Positions 18,156 to 27,751 of a DNA stretch of 62,198 nt are shown here, one piece after another (the first letter of the stretch is position 1; each line of letters starts with the position of its first letter). The notes below the pieces were generated by a model, which was not told where the DNA came from, made no database searches, and saw nothing but the letters and a program-made list of their open reading frames with translations. A program made the translations under genes and the position numbers. This DNA is from RZZS01 sp964498755 (GTDB taxonomy: Bacteria > Pseudomonadota > Alphaproteobacteria > Micavibrionales > Micavibrionaceae): assembly GCA_964498755.1 (NCBI GenBank), contig CAZCIB010000010.1:1-62198 (forward strand), given 5' to 3'.

Positions 18156-19445
18156 ATGACGGGCTTGAATATTCTTTTGATTGGCGGCGGCGGGCGTGAA
18201 CATGCGCTGGCTTGGAAAATCAGGCAGTCCCCGCTCTGTAACAAACTGTACTGCGCGCCAGGCAATGCAGGCATCGCCAACTGCGCTGAAGTGGCGCCTA
18301 TAAAAGATGATGATATTTCTTCGCTGGCTTCGTTTGCGGTTTCAAAACATATCGATTTCGCAGTAATAGGCCCGGAAGGGCCGCTCGTTCTGGGCATTGC
18401 CGACGCTTTGCGTGGCAAGGGGATCAGGGTCTTTGGGCCTTCGCAGGCCGCGGCGCAGCTGGAAGGTTCAAAGGGTTTCATGAAGGATCTTTGCGCAAAA
18501 TATGATATTCCGACCGCGCGTTACGGACGCTTTAAGAGTTACGATTCCGCAAAAGCGTTTATTGAATCAGGAGACTTTCCCGTTGTGCTGAAGGCGGACG
18601 GCCTTGCGGCGGGAAAGGGCGTGATTATTGCGCAGGACAGGCAAGAAGCTCTGGATACGGCAAAAGCCATGCTGGAAGAAGCCAGTTTCGGCGAGGCCGG
18701 CGCCGAAATTGTAATCGAGGAATATCTCGATGGCGAGGAAGTCAGCTACTTCGCCATTACTGACGGGAAATCAGTCCTGCCGCTAACAAGCGCGCAAGAC
18801 CACAAGCGCGCCTATGATGGCGATAAAGGCCCGAATACGGGAGGCATGGGCGCGTATTCGCCTGCGCGCGGCGGCATTTTCAATGCGGAGCTTGAGCAAG
18901 AGGTCTTGGAGACAATTATTCAGCCGACGGTCGAGGGCATGGTGGTGGAAGGCTGTCCGTTTTCAGGCGTGCTTTATGCGGGGCTGATGATTGTCAACGG
19001 CAAGCCCTATTTGCTGGAATACAATATCCGTTTTGGCGATCCGGAATGCCAGCCGCTGATGATGCGGCTGAAAGGCGATCTTGTGGAGGTTTTGCTGGCC
19101 TGCGCCGAGGAGCGTCTCGAGGATGTCCGGGATAAAATTTCATGGAGCGATAAAGCCGCGCTTTGCGTCGTAATGGCCGCTAAAGGATATCCGGGCGCCT
19201 ATCCGAAAAACACGATTATTCATGGGCTAAGGTCGCTTGTTACGCGCTCTGATACGGAAGTCTTTCACGCCGGCACAGGCCATGCCGATGACGGGAAATA
19301 TATCAATATCGGCGGGCGCGTTCTTGGAATCACGGCGACCGGGGATGATATCAAAACCGCGCGTGATAACGCGTATGATATCGTAAACGCGATCGACTGG
19401 CCCGAAGGATTCTGCCGCAGGGATATCGGCTGGCGCGCCTTATAA
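18156..19445 (+). CDS. purD: Phosphoribosylamine-glycine ligase PurD
   Basis: Second step of purine synthesis: joins phosphoribosylamine and glycine using ATP. N-terminal LLIGGGGREHALAWKI, the PGNAGI segment, the ATP-grasp core with VVLKADGLAAGKGVIIA near 147, DHKRAYDGDKGPNTGGMGAYSPA with its expected residues, and YNIRFGDPECQPLMMRL near 290 are all diagnostic. 429 residues equals the usual PurD size. It starts four bases after the preceding hypothetical gene. Confidence 0.96.
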   Translation: MTGLNILLIGGGGREHALAWKIRQSPLCNKLYCAPGNAGIANCAEVAPIKDDDISSLASFAVSKHIDFAVIGPEGPLVLGIADALRGKGIRVFGPSQAAAQLEGSKGFMKDLCAKYDIPTARYGRFKSYDSAKAFIESGDFPVVLKADGLAAGKGVIIAQDRQEALDTAKAMLEEASFGEAGAEIVIEEYLDGEEVSYFAITDGKSVLPLTSAQDHKRAYDGDKGPNTGGMGAYSPARGGIFNAELEQEVLETIIQPTVEGMVVEGCPFSGVLYAGLMIVNGKPYLLEYNIRFGDPECQPLMMRLKGDLVEVLLACAEERLEDVRDKISWSDKAALCVVMAAKGYPGAYPKNTIIHGLRSLVTRSDTEVFHAGTGHADDGKYINIGGRVLGITATGDDIKTARDNAYDIVNAIDWPEGFCRRDIGWRAL

Positions 19446-19470
19446 CCGTAAAATTTTCAGCTAATTTCCA

Positions 19471-19501
19471 TTGACATTTCAGGCGCCGGGGCGCATATTA
19501 A
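19471..19501 (+). promoter_or_regulatory. Putative sigma70-type promoter for the HAD gene
   Basis: TTGACA at 19471-19476 with CATATT (17-bp spacing) or TATTAA (19-bp spacing) as the -10 box, about 35 bases before the ATG at 19536, which itself has AGAGGTG upstream. Confidence 0.45.
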
Positions 19502-19535
19502 CTTCGCCTAATTATAAAAAATAAAGAGGTGTGAT

Positions 19536-20483
19536 ATGTCAGGCGCGCTTGTGAAAGCATGCCGAGAAGCGGCATGTCCGAACGCTTCCCGGGACGCTAC
19601 TGTAGACTGGACAAAATACAAACTTGTCGTGTTTGACCTAGACGGCGTTATCGTTAAAACGCCGCAGCCGCAAGCGTGGCGTGAAACGCTCGACGGGTTT
19701 CTTGAAGCGCTTGATATGAAGCCCTTCGATCTGGAGCGAGAGTATCTTCCCTATTTTGATGGCCGGCCCAGCGAAGAAGGAACGTGCGCCTTTCTGAAAC
19801 ATCGCGGCATCGTCAAGGAGGACCCGGAAAATGACGACGCGCTTGTATGGGCAAACGAGGACATACGAAGCCGCGCCGCCGGTATTTTTGATAAAGAAGG
19901 CAACTCAATCGCAGACGTCTCGCAGATCGTCGCGCATTTAAAAAACAAAAAACAGCAAAATTTTCGAGAACTCTCTGAAAATGGCGGCGTAAAACCATAT
20001 GAATCGACTGTCGCCCTGATCAGGAATCTGAAGCGAGAGGGCATTGCAGTCGCCGTCCTGAGCTCAAGCACAAGCGCCGAAAAGTCTTTGGCACGCTCTG
20101 GCAGTGGATTAAAGCGGGAAGACTTCGATGCTTTTATTGACGGTAATTTTATAAACGAGGTAAAGCGCACGCATGTTAACGGCGAAAAAATGCCCGGCAA
20201 GCCAGCTCCGGATGCGCTCTATGCTCTGAGCGCAGCATTCGAAATTGACATGGACGACATTGCTTTTGTCGGTGACGCGGTCGCCGACGCACAGGCTGCG
20301 CGGGAGGCTGGCGTTGGAACTTTTGTCGGTCTTGCCCGAGCTGACGTCGGCATGCCGAAAGAACGCCTGCTCGAAGCCGCCGAAGGCGTAAAGAATATTG
20401 TTGTCGCCAAAGATCTTGAAGAAATCCGGCCTGTGCGCCCCACGGAAAATAAGTTACTTCCTTTAGTTACTGCGGTGGGCTAG
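19536..20483 (+). CDS. HAD-superfamily hydrolase (phosphatase-like)
   Basis: 315 residues with the four HAD motifs: nucleophile VVFDLDGVIV (Asp34 and Asp36), motif II VLSSSTSAEKS, the conserved KPAPDALYAL lysine segment and VGDAVADAQAAREAGVGTF. A helical cap (about 45-150) sits between motifs I and II, as in class IA phosphatases. The first 30 residues before the core contain two cysteines and have no clear role. The substrate is unknown. The stop overlaps by four bases the stop of the opposite-strand gene at 20480. Confidence 0.75.
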   Translation: MSGALVKACREAACPNASRDATVDWTKYKLVVFDLDGVIVKTPQPQAWRETLDGFLEALDMKPFDLEREYLPYFDGRPSEEGTCAFLKHRGIVKEDPENDDALVWANEDIRSRAAGIFDKEGNSIADVSQIVAHLKNKKQQNFRELSENGGVKPYESTVALIRNLKREGIAVAVLSSSTSAEKSLARSGSGLKREDFDAFIDGNFINEVKRTHVNGEKMPGKPAPDALYALSAAFEIDMDDIAFVGDAVADAQAAREAGVGTFVGLARADVGMPKERLLEAAEGVKNIVVAKDLEEIRPVRPTENKLLPLVTAVG

Positions 20484-21073
20484 CAAGGCAGCGCGCTGGC
20501 GGCCATGTTGTCATTCGCCGTCGGGCCGTGCTGATACAGTTCGCGCGGCAAGTCTCCCTCGTATTCTTCACCTTCATTAATTCCAAGCGCTTCAAGATAG
20601 CTGCAGGCTACCATGCGTTGCGCCTCAATCTGAACCTGCATGACGCCGATCAGCTGACTTGCGAGTTCCGCGCTTTCCGGGAGGCAGATTTCCAGCTCGG
20701 CCATTGTGTCTTTTAGCCTGGTGAAATCATCGGGCAGATTTTTAAGCGCCTCGATAATAAACTCTTCAGGCACGGGCGCGTCCTGACGCATGCGCATGAG
20801 CCAGAGTCCGCCGTAATGAGCGACGATCCGCTCGGATTCCATCAGCATATTCACGCCTTCCGGAATGTCGCTCGGCATATGCAGGAAAATCTGTTCCGCC
20901 GCCAGCGCCATGCAAAGAAGGGCGGTGTCGGGCTGCATGTCGCTTAAAGCCTCGTGAAAGGCGTATTCCTCGTCTGCGGCGAACGCATGGCCGTCAGCCA
21001 GGGCGTCGCCCACGACGATCGGCAGCTCGAGCTGCGTATATAAAAGCGCAATGTCTTTATCGGAAAGCGTCAT
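20480..21073 (-). CDS. Hypothetical acidic protein
   Basis: 197 residues, strongly acidic and leucine-rich, probably all helical; no signal sequence or membrane segment despite an apolar MALAAEQIFLHM stretch. Starts at an ATG with AAGAAAAGAGATG context. Converges on the HAD gene with a four-base overlap. No family recognised. Confidence 0.6.
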   Translation of the reverse strand: MTLSDKDIALLYTQLELPIVVGDALADGHAFAADEEYAFHEALSDMQPDTALLCMALAAEQIFLHMPSDIPEGVNMLMESERIVAHYGGLWLMRMRQDAPVPEEFIIEALKNLPDDFTRLKDTMAELEICLPESAELASQLIGVMQVQIEAQRMVACSYLEALGINEGEEYEGDLPRELYQHGPTANDNMAASALPC

Positions 21074-21308
21074 CTCTTTTCTTCCTTCTTGTCCCTCAGT
21101 ATGCCCGGCCGTTTGTCCGTGTCTTAATACCCTGATTAAAGGGAAAAGATGAATAAGTTGTTAATAAAAAGCGCGCTGAAAAAATTTAGCTGAAAAACGC
21201 TTAAAAACCCTGGGAAATGCAAGTGAAGCGGGCTTGGCCGGAGACGTTTCTTCGATTTATACTGAAGATGAGTTTGTTCATGTTCTGAGCGATTCGGAGT
21301 TTCTTCCC

Positions 21309-21863
21309 ATGATTTCACGGATACTGACATTGCTGACGGTTTTTCTGGCTGTGACAACGGCGCCGAACATAGTAAAGGCCGAACAGAGCGCGCGCCTGGC
21401 CGGGACGATTCCCGTGCGTTACCACCCGGACGTTTACGCCGACTACATACTCGTTGAAAAGGGCAAGCGGCGCATGACGCTGTATAACGGGGGACGCGTT
21501 CTCAAGCGTTACAAAATCGCCATCGGCAAGGGCGGCGACGGGCCCAAAGTCCGGCAGGGCGACATGCGGACGCCCGAGGGGCTGTACTATATCGAGGGCC
21601 GCAACCCTGATAGCAGCTTTCATCTCTCGCTGAAAATCAGCTATCCGGACGAGGCCGACGTCGCGCGCGCCGAAGCGCTTGGTTACGACCCCGGCGGCGA
21701 TATCGTCATTCACGGCGTACGTAACGGCACCAGCCCGTACAAGCATCATAAATACCGCTATCCGAACGACTGGACCGAGGGCTGCATCGCCGTCACCAAC
21801 GCCGAGATGGAAGAAATCTGGCGCATGGTCCCCGACGGCACGATGATCGCGATAAGGCCCTGA
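21309..21863 (+). CDS. Periplasmic L,D-transpeptidase (YafK/YkuD type)
   Basis: Cysteine transpeptidase of the cell-wall cross-linking or lipoprotein-anchoring family. The start at 21309 gives a clear signal peptide (ILTLLTVFLAVTTAPNIVKA, cleavage about residue 24); the longer frame from 21234 adds a non-signal leader and was rejected. The YkuD core follows: YILVEKGKRRMTLY, TPEGLYYI, the conserved DIVIHG histidine and the catalytic TEGCIAVTN cysteine near residue 159. 184 residues fits the single-domain YafK-like group. Substrates are peptidoglycan stem peptides; the exact reaction is not shown by sequence. Confidence 0.85.
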   Translation: MISRILTLLTVFLAVTTAPNIVKAEQSARLAGTIPVRYHPDVYADYILVEKGKRRMTLYNGGRVLKRYKIAIGKGGDGPKVRQGDMRTPEGLYYIEGRNPDSSFHLSLKISYPDEADVARAEALGYDPGGDIVIHGVRNGTSPYKHHKYRYPNDWTEGCIAVTNAEMEEIWRMVPDGTMIAIRP

Positions 21864-21895
21864 TCTTTCCAAAACTCAGGTAAGATGCTACTATG

Positions 21896-21916
21896 TTGAT
21901 ATCATCTTGATATCAA
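21896..21916. promoter_or_regulatory. Paired operator upstream of parDE
   Basis: TTGATATCA occurs twice (21896-21904 and 21907-21915), 11 bases apart centre to centre, so both copies face the same side of the helix. The second copy is part of the palindrome TTGATATCAA. Placement just before the antitoxin ATG at 21929 fits autorepression by the ParD-ParE complex. Confidence 0.6.
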
Positions 21917-21928
21917 AATGAGGCCTTT

Positions 21929-22216
21929 ATGTTTGAGCGTTTGACGGAGAAAGACCGGGAATTCATCAAAAACCAGGTGACGATGGGCTATTACGCTTCT
22001 GAAATCGAGGTGGTTCGAGACGCTGTTCGCCGTCTTCGTGAAAAGTCTCAGGAAGAAAAACTACTGGAATTACGCGCGCTTGCGTTCAAAGGTCATGAAC
22101 AGCTTATGCGCGGGGAGAGCCGGGAATTTACAAGCAACGATTTTGACGCGCTCCTCGAACGGGCGAAAGAGAACCACCAAAGCCGGAAGCCTGTGAAGGA
22201 TGAAATCAAAGCCTGA
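21929..22216 (+). CDS. parD: ParD-family antitoxin
   Basis: 95-residue antitoxin of a type II module. The N-terminal ribbon-helix-helix matches ParD/CC2985 proteins (FIKNQVTMGYYASEIEVVRDAVRRL), followed by a charged helical toxin-wrapping C-terminus. The last 17 bases overlap the toxin gene, the normal arrangement for translational coupling. Expected to neutralise the downstream ParE and to repress the operon through the repeated TTGATATCA sites. Confidence 0.85.
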   Translation: MFERLTEKDREFIKNQVTMGYYASEIEVVRDAVRRLREKSQEEKLLELRALAFKGHEQLMRGESREFTSNDFDALLERAKENHQSRKPVKDEIKA

Positions 22217-22505
22217 TAAGTTATTTCTCACGCCCGAAGCCGAGAGCGATATTCTGGATATTCTCAGCTACACAATTGAGCGCTGGGGCGCGCCGCAGGC
22301 AGAAGCTTATCTCGGTAAACTATACGCCGGATTTGAAATGTTGATTGATAATCCGCTGGTTGGCGTGAGCCGCGACGATATTCTCCCCGGTTACAGAAGC
22401 TTGCGTATAGAAAAGCATTTTGCGCTCTATGTCCCGCAAGACAGGCGGATATCCGTTATCCGGGTTTTGCATGTGAATCGGGATATAAAAGGTGTGTTTG
22501 AATAA
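22200..22505 (+). CDS. parE: ParE/RelE-superfamily toxin
   Basis: 101-residue toxin. It matches ParE by LTPEAESDILDILSYTIERWG, the hydrophobic FEMLIDNPLVG, and the terminal RISVIRVLHVNRDIKG segment. ParE proteins poison DNA gyrase; that target is from the family, not shown here. It overlaps parD by 17 bases. The frame is intact, so the module is probably functional. Confidence 0.85.
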   Translation: MKSKPDKLFLTPEAESDILDILSYTIERWGAPQAEAYLGKLYAGFEMLIDNPLVGVSRDDILPGYRSLRIEKHFALYVPQDRRISVIRVLHVNRDIKGVFE

Positions 22506-22522
22506 ACCTGATGAAAAGCTTC

Positions 22523-23038
22523 TTAATGGAGTTGCGGTTCGGTCAGAACGGGACCGGTCTTATAAAACTCTTTTGAACCTGGGTCTGTAAGTCGATAGGG
22601 TCGCGCCCCATCTACAGGTGAACTTGAGTCGCCAAAACGAATTCTGAGAGACGGAAACTCCCGATGTAACGCAGGATAAACATGTCCAAGCGCCTTGTAA
22701 CCTTCGACGGTAAATGAAGAGGGCGCCAATATCTTGCCGCTTTCAGCGACGTCGCGCATAATCTCGCGCAGGATAGCCGTTCCATACCCCCTCTTTTTAA
22801 ACCTGTCGTCTACCGAAATATGCTTTAGCCATATCTCGTCCTGATTATAAGGATTTTTCTCGGTCGAGCCGACGGCAATGATCATGCCTTTATCAAGGCA
22901 CAGAAAATGCGTTTCTTTGGGGAACTCTCTTCGACAGAGGTATCGCAGCCTCTCAAACACATCGCGGTTTGATTCCTCTTTATCAGTCAGTTCTAAAAAA
23001 GCTTCCGCATCAGCTTTGACGACATCTATTAACGACAT
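22523..23038 (-). CDS. GNAT-family N-acetyltransferase
   Basis: 171 residues with a GNAT core: motif A ISVDDRFKKRGYGTAIL with the acetyl-CoA loop RxxGYG near 98, preceded by a strand with KHI. The C-terminal 55 residues are less conserved. Converges on parE with only 17 bases between stops. Substrate unknown. Confidence 0.7.
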   Translation of the reverse strand: MSLIDVVKADAEAFLELTDKEESNRDVFERLRYLCRREFPKETHFLCLDKGMIIAVGSTEKNPYNQDEIWLKHISVDDRFKKRGYGTAILREIMRDVAESGKILAPSSFTVEGYKALGHVYPALHREFPSLRIRFGDSSSPVDGARPYRLTDPGSKEFYKTGPVLTEPQLH

Positions 23039-23122
23039 TTAAGTTGCCCTGTATATGAAAAAATAGTAAGTAACCAAACTTAGAAGAAAAAACAATATTT
23101 TTGCTCTAAGATTGGAAAATTA

Positions 23123-24646
23123 ATGGTCGCGCGGGTCGGGACAGTCGCGTTTCAGGGGATCGACGTGCAGAGCGTCGACGTGCAGGTCCAGATCATGAGC
23201 GGCATGCCCGCTTTCGCCATTGTCGGCCTGCCCGATAAAGCCATCGCCGAAAGCCGCGAGCGCGTACGTAGCGCGCTGCATGCGCTGGGGCTCTCGCTGC
23301 CCTCCAAGCATATCACCATCAATCTCGCGCCCGCCGACGTCATGAAGGAAGGCAGTCATTACGATCTTCCCATTGCGCTTGGCCTGCTCGCGGCGATGGA
23401 CGTACTGCCGAAGGAAGAAATTCAGGATTACACGGTTCTGGGCGAGCTTTCGCTGGATGCGAAAATACGCTGGGTTGCGGGGGTTTTGCCCGCCGCGATG
23501 CATGCGGCCGCGAATGATTCCACGCTTGTCTGTCCGGAGGCCTGCGGCAGCGAGGCCGCGTGGGCCGGGGATCTTCAGATCCTCGCGCCGAACGATCTTA
23601 TGCAGCTCATCAACCATATCAAGGGCACGCAGATTCTGACCCAGCCGAAGGCCGCGCTGTCGAACGCCGCCAATATGAACGTCCCCGACATGGCTGAAAT
23701 CAGGGGGCAGGAAACGGCGAAGCGCGCGCTGGAGATCGCGGCGGCGGGCGGGCATAACATGCTGATGACCGGGCCGCCGGGCTCGGGCAAGTCGATGCTG
23801 GCCTCGTGCCTGCCGGGGATATTGCCGCCGCTCTCGCCGAAAGAGGCTCTCGAAGTCTCGATGATCCATTCGCTGGCCGGGACGTTGCCGGAGGGCGGGC
23901 TGATCAAGACGCGCCCTTACCGCGACCCGCATCACAGCGCCTCCCTGCCCGCGCTTGTCGGCGGGGGCCAAAAGCCCAAGCCCGGGGAAATCTCGCTCGC
24001 GCATTGCGGGGTTCTGTTCCTCGACGAGCTGCCGGAATTTGCGCGCGCGACGCTGGAATCCTTAAGACAGCCGCTGGAAACCGGGAAAACGCTCGTCGCC
24101 CGCGCGGCCCAGCATGTGACCTACCCCGCGCGGTTTCAGCTTATCGCCGCGATGAACCCCTGCCGCTGCGGGCATCTGGGCGATGCGGACCTCGAATGTA
24201 CGCGCGCGCCGCAATGCGCCGGAGATTATCAGGCGAAAATATCCGGCCCTCTTCTTGACCGCATTGATTTGCAAGTAGACGTGCCGCCCGTGTCCATCGA
24301 CGATCTCGGAAAGGCGCGGGACGGCGAGGAATCCGCCGTTATCGCCGCCCGAGTCGCGAAAGTCCGCGCGATACAGGAGGACCGCTACGCAAGGCTGGAT
24401 TCGTCCGGCGCGGTGACGCTGAATTCGCAGGCCAGCGGAGAATTACTGGAGCAGGCGGCAAAGATGGAGCCGGAGGCCGAAACCCTGCTTTCCCACGCCG
24501 CGAACCGGATGAAACTCTCCGCGCGCGGATTCTTCCGCATGCGCCGCCTCGCGCGCACGATCGCGGATCTGGACGGCGGGCGGGAGACCATCGCCAAAAC
24601 TCATGTGGCGGAAGCGTTGAGTTACAGAAGGTTGCGGGTTACCTAA
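23123..24646 (+). CDS. comM: ComM/YifB Mg-chelatase-like AAA+ ATPase
   Basis: Hexameric helicase-like ATPase that in naturally competent bacteria drives branch migration during recombination of incoming DNA; YifB homologues occur widely in non-competent species too. N-terminal LonC-like domain (about 1-170, QSVDVQVQIMSGMPAFAIVG), then Mg-chelatase AAA core with Walker A GPPGSGKSML near 217, LFLDELPEF Walker B near 300, the MNPCRCGHLGD zinc-like loop, and a C-terminal helical lid (NRMKLSARGFFRMRRLARTI). 507 residues is standard. Confidence 0.92.
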   Translation: MVARVGTVAFQGIDVQSVDVQVQIMSGMPAFAIVGLPDKAIAESRERVRSALHALGLSLPSKHITINLAPADVMKEGSHYDLPIALGLLAAMDVLPKEEIQDYTVLGELSLDAKIRWVAGVLPAAMHAAANDSTLVCPEACGSEAAWAGDLQILAPNDLMQLINHIKGTQILTQPKAALSNAANMNVPDMAEIRGQETAKRALEIAAAGGHNMLMTGPPGSGKSMLASCLPGILPPLSPKEALEVSMIHSLAGTLPEGGLIKTRPYRDPHHSASLPALVGGGQKPKPGEISLAHCGVLFLDELPEFARATLESLRQPLETGKTLVARAAQHVTYPARFQLIAAMNPCRCGHLGDADLECTRAPQCAGDYQAKISGPLLDRIDLQVDVPPVSIDDLGKARDGEESAVIAARVAKVRAIQEDRYARLDSSGAVTLNSQASGELLEQAAKMEPEAETLLSHAANRMKLSARGFFRMRRLARTIADLDGGRETIAKTHVAEALSYRRLRVT

Positions 24647-24696
24647 AGTATTTGACTAAAATTTTAGCGGTCCGAAGTTGCTTTTTCGGTGAAATT

Positions 24697-24725
24697 TGTG
24701 TTTGTTAACGAAATATCAGTATAAT
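24697..24725 (+). promoter_or_regulatory. Putative promoter before the gap-interrupted gene
   Basis: TATAAT at 24720-24725 with a weak TTGTGT box 18 bases upstream, in an AT-rich stretch about 70 bases before the ATG at 24792. Confidence 0.4.
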
Positions 24726-24791
24726 TATAGCAGGATAGTGTAGGTTGCGCGAAAGTGCGCAAGAGGCTGTTAAGTAAGGAAAAAGAATAAA

Positions 24792-25981
24792 ATGAGCCTT
24801 TCTGGTGATGGTGATTTCGGCCTTGGACAAAAGGATCCATTTAGAGCCAATCTGACGGATATGGGGTTGGATGGCCGCGATCCGGTTCGGCTGCCCGGCG
24901 CCAAAGCTGAATTCGCTGGGGGCGGTACGATGGATTTGTTCAGAGCCGATGCGGCGGCCGCGACGCAGCCGAATATGCTTGAGAGCCTGACGGGCGCGAT
25001 TTTCGATCCGAAAGAGCCGAAACAGTATGCGGCTCCCGAAAAACCAAAACAAAGTCTGTTGGCGTCAATCGGCGTTTCTTTCACGATGCCCAGCAATGTT
25101 AAGGGTATGCTGCGTTCTTCGGACAAGGCAATCAAGGATAAGCCGGAAACCGATCAGAAACTGACGAGCGCAAAAGAAAGTCTGGGCGCACAGCGCGAAA
25201 CAGCCAAGGCGCAGTTTAACGACATGAAGAGCGCGGCGCGGCTTGTGGCCATGGATAAAGCTGTCAGCATGGGACAAAAGCCTGATGCCCTTCTGCCGAC
25301 TGATCCAAGCCGCGATACGTTCAAGCTGGAGAATATCGGAGCCGCAGTCGCCAGCGCCAAGGTCGCGGGACCTGCTGCGCCTTTTGTTCAGGCCTTGGCG
25401 GCCGTGAACACTGCGGCGCAGGAGGTAACCTCGCCTCCACCTCTTTCGGCGAAAGAACGTGGCAAGGCCTTAAAAGACATTGAAGCCGAAATCAAAGCGC
25501 GCGCCTCGCAAAGCGAAGAATCACAGAGAGTGAAACAAGCGCATAAGGCGCCCACGTTTAGTGGGGGCGGTAAACAGGCCGCTTCAACTGTTTCCCAAGG
25601 GCCAGATCAGGGTCGGCAATCAGTTCTTCCTAAGGATTTTTACGAAACGCAAGGGTATCAGGACCTTGAAAAAGCCGTCGTCGCCGGGCATGGCCTCGAA
25701 GAAATTTTAAACGCCGATTTTAATCAGCTTGATGAGGTCATGGCTCTGGATCAGGTGTCAAAGGACATAGATTATGTTCTTGAGCAAAACGATTATGCGG
25801 CGGACCATATGCAGCTGAACGCTGATACGCTTGAGGCGGCGATTGAGCGCGGCGCAAAAGTTGATGTCGAGGCGCCGGTACGTGAAGATTTGGCCGGTGA
25901 TGTAAGTATGGCCCGACTGACCTTGCATGAAAATAGCCCGGTAACGCTTGATATTCCCGGCCTTGGTTCTTTAAGGTCGAG
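24792..25981 (+). CDS. Hypothetical protein, 3' end lost in assembly gap
   Basis: At least 396 residues are readable before the run of N. The chain is Ala/Lys/Asp/Glu/Gln-rich, low in cysteine and aromatic residues, with no signal peptide; long stretches (about 90-180, 205-260) look disordered or helical. No domain is recognised. The start has AAGGAAAAAG shortly upstream. The true C-terminus is unknown, and the stop codon lies in or beyond the gap. Confidence 0.6.
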
Positions 25982-26081
25982 NNNNNNNNNNNNNNNNNNN
26001 NNNNNNNNNNNNNNNNNNNNNNNNNNNNNNNNNNNNNNNNNNNNNNNNNNNNNNNNNNNNNNNNNNNNNNNNNNNNNNNNN
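25982..26081. other. Assembly gap of 100 N
   Basis: Exactly 100 undetermined bases, the conventional filler for a gap of unknown size. The real distance and any missing genes between the hypothetical gene and the cyclase are not known. Confidence 0.99.
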
Positions 26082-26093
26082 CTCTAGCTACAG

Positions 26094-27635
26094 TCAAACC
26101 CCCACATCCTCTTTCATAAAGCTGTAAACCGTGACGAGGCCGGAGAGGCCTTCGACTTCGATATTTTCGAGGGCGTTGAGGTCGCGTCCGAATCCCTGTT
26201 CGCCCGCGAGAGCCGCCGTACGCGCATCGCACAGCATTTTCAGGCGGAACATCTTCGTTTGCTTTTCGAGCTTGGCCGCGGTGTTCACGGCGTCGCCGAT
26301 CACAGTGTACTCATAGCGCTGCGGATCGCCGATAATGCCGTACACGATCTCGCCGGACGCAATGCCGATGCCGATATCCAGGCCGGGCGCGTCTTTCTTT
26401 TTCTCGTATTTCAGCCATGAGCCGTAATCCCGCACGATTTTCAGCGCGGCCTCGAGCGCGTCGCGCGCGTGATCGGGCCTGTCGGTCACCGCGCCGAAGC
26501 TCGCAAGAATCCCGTCGCCCATGAATTTATCGATCGAGCCGCCATGGGCGCGGATAATCGGCACAATGATGGACTGGACCTGCTTGATCAGCGTGACGAC
26601 CTGTTCGGCGCTCAATTCCGCGCTGGCCTTTGAAAAGCCGCGCATGTCGATGAACATGATCGTACTCAGCCGCGTTTCCGCGATGGCCAGACTCGGCCCC
26701 TCCATCTGCGTCGTGATTTTGCGCACAACGTCTTCATCGAAGAAATGCGACAAATCCTCGCGCGCCATTTCGGACAGCGCGGATTTGAACAGGTTTCGCT
26801 TGGCCATCATCTGGCTGATCATCAGGGTAACGGTAACGGCGGCCAGCGCAAGAATCGTCAGGATTTGCTGTTGCATGCTCCCCAGAACTGTCGCCTCTTC
26901 CTGCAGGAGGTAAGGTACAAGGATCGCCGGAATAGCGCAGAGCCCGGCGCTGAACACCCAGATCGGCTGGAACCTGAACGTCCGCAACGCGATAAAGATA
27001 AACGCGAGCGCGACCAGCGCTTCGCTCTCCAGTAAAACGATCATGAGAGCGAGAATGCCGAAATCCGCAGCCAGTCCCGCAACGAGCAGGAATAAAGGCA
27101 TGTGCGCCGAGAGCGCATATGTCAGGCGTACAACGCCGAAAACGAGATAAAAGCCGAGCAGCATTGGCACGGTTGACCGCAACTGCAATTCTTCCCCGTC
27201 GCGCATTTCCGCGTACGCGTACAGTCCGGCGAAAACAAGCGTCAAGACGATCTGCAGCAAGGCGACGAAGATTTCGCTGTGATCCTGCTGCAGCTTGATA
27301 TCCTCGATAATGCGGTCGGGGATATGTTTGTCCTCGTCCGAATCGTATCCGGACAGGCTTTTGAACAGGCCCGCAACGTTGCGCCGGATAGAGCGTTTTT
27401 CAATGACTTCCCGGTCTTCTCTTGGCTTTCTGTTTCGTATGCGCCGCCGGTTTAAACGGCCCCTTTTGATGAAGGCGATAATCATTTTGGGAAAATAGGA
27501 AACAATCAGAACAAGCGCGCCGAAAAGCGCCAGCGTCAGAATGGAAACGGGATAGCCGAAAATATCGACATAGCCCATATCCGCCGCCGTCTGGTGATAA
27601 ATACGCGCGATGCTTTGAAAGGTCAGATCGGACAA
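26094..27635 (-). CDS. Membrane class III adenylate/guanylate cyclase
   Basis: 513 residues. A hydrophobic N-terminal helix (about 28-52), a basic cytoplasmic linker, and about six further membrane helices (about 120-280) precede a class III cyclase domain (about 315-505). Catalytic signatures are STIMFIDMRGFSK, which holds the first metal aspartate, KFMGDGILASFG with the second, and YTVIGDAVNTAAKLE. The product is probably cAMP, but the substrate-selecting residues cannot be judged by eye. The membrane module resembles the sensor-like integral domains of alphaproteobacterial cyclases. The stop is just inside the contig edge next to the gap, and the C-terminus is complete. Confidence 0.85.
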   Translation of the reverse strand: MSDLTFQSIARIYHQTAADMGYVDIFGYPVSILTLALFGALVLIVSYFPKMIIAFIKRGRLNRRRIRNRKPREDREVIEKRSIRRNVAGLFKSLSGYDSDEDKHIPDRIIEDIKLQQDHSEIFVALLQIVLTLVFAGLYAYAEMRDGEELQLRSTVPMLLGFYLVFGVVRLTYALSAHMPLFLLVAGLAADFGILALMIVLLESEALVALAFIFIALRTFRFQPIWVFSAGLCAIPAILVPYLLQEEATVLGSMQQQILTILALAAVTVTLMISQMMAKRNLFKSALSEMAREDLSHFFDEDVVRKITTQMEGPSLAIAETRLSTIMFIDMRGFSKASAELSAEQVVTLIKQVQSIIVPIIRAHGGSIDKFMGDGILASFGAVTDRPDHARDALEAALKIVRDYGSWLKYEKKKDAPGLDIGIGIASGEIVYGIIGDPQRYEYTVIGDAVNTAAKLEKQTKMFRLKMLCDARTAALAGEQGFGRDLNALENIEVEGLSGLVTVYSFMKEDVGV

Positions 27636-27751
27636 TGCGGCTATTCCCCAGAAAGGATGGCTTTTATTTTACATCAGTAATCAGAACAAGGAAATCCCGT
27701 CTGTCCATCAGGGAAGCTATAGTCATTTGAATAAATAAATATCGTCAAGAA

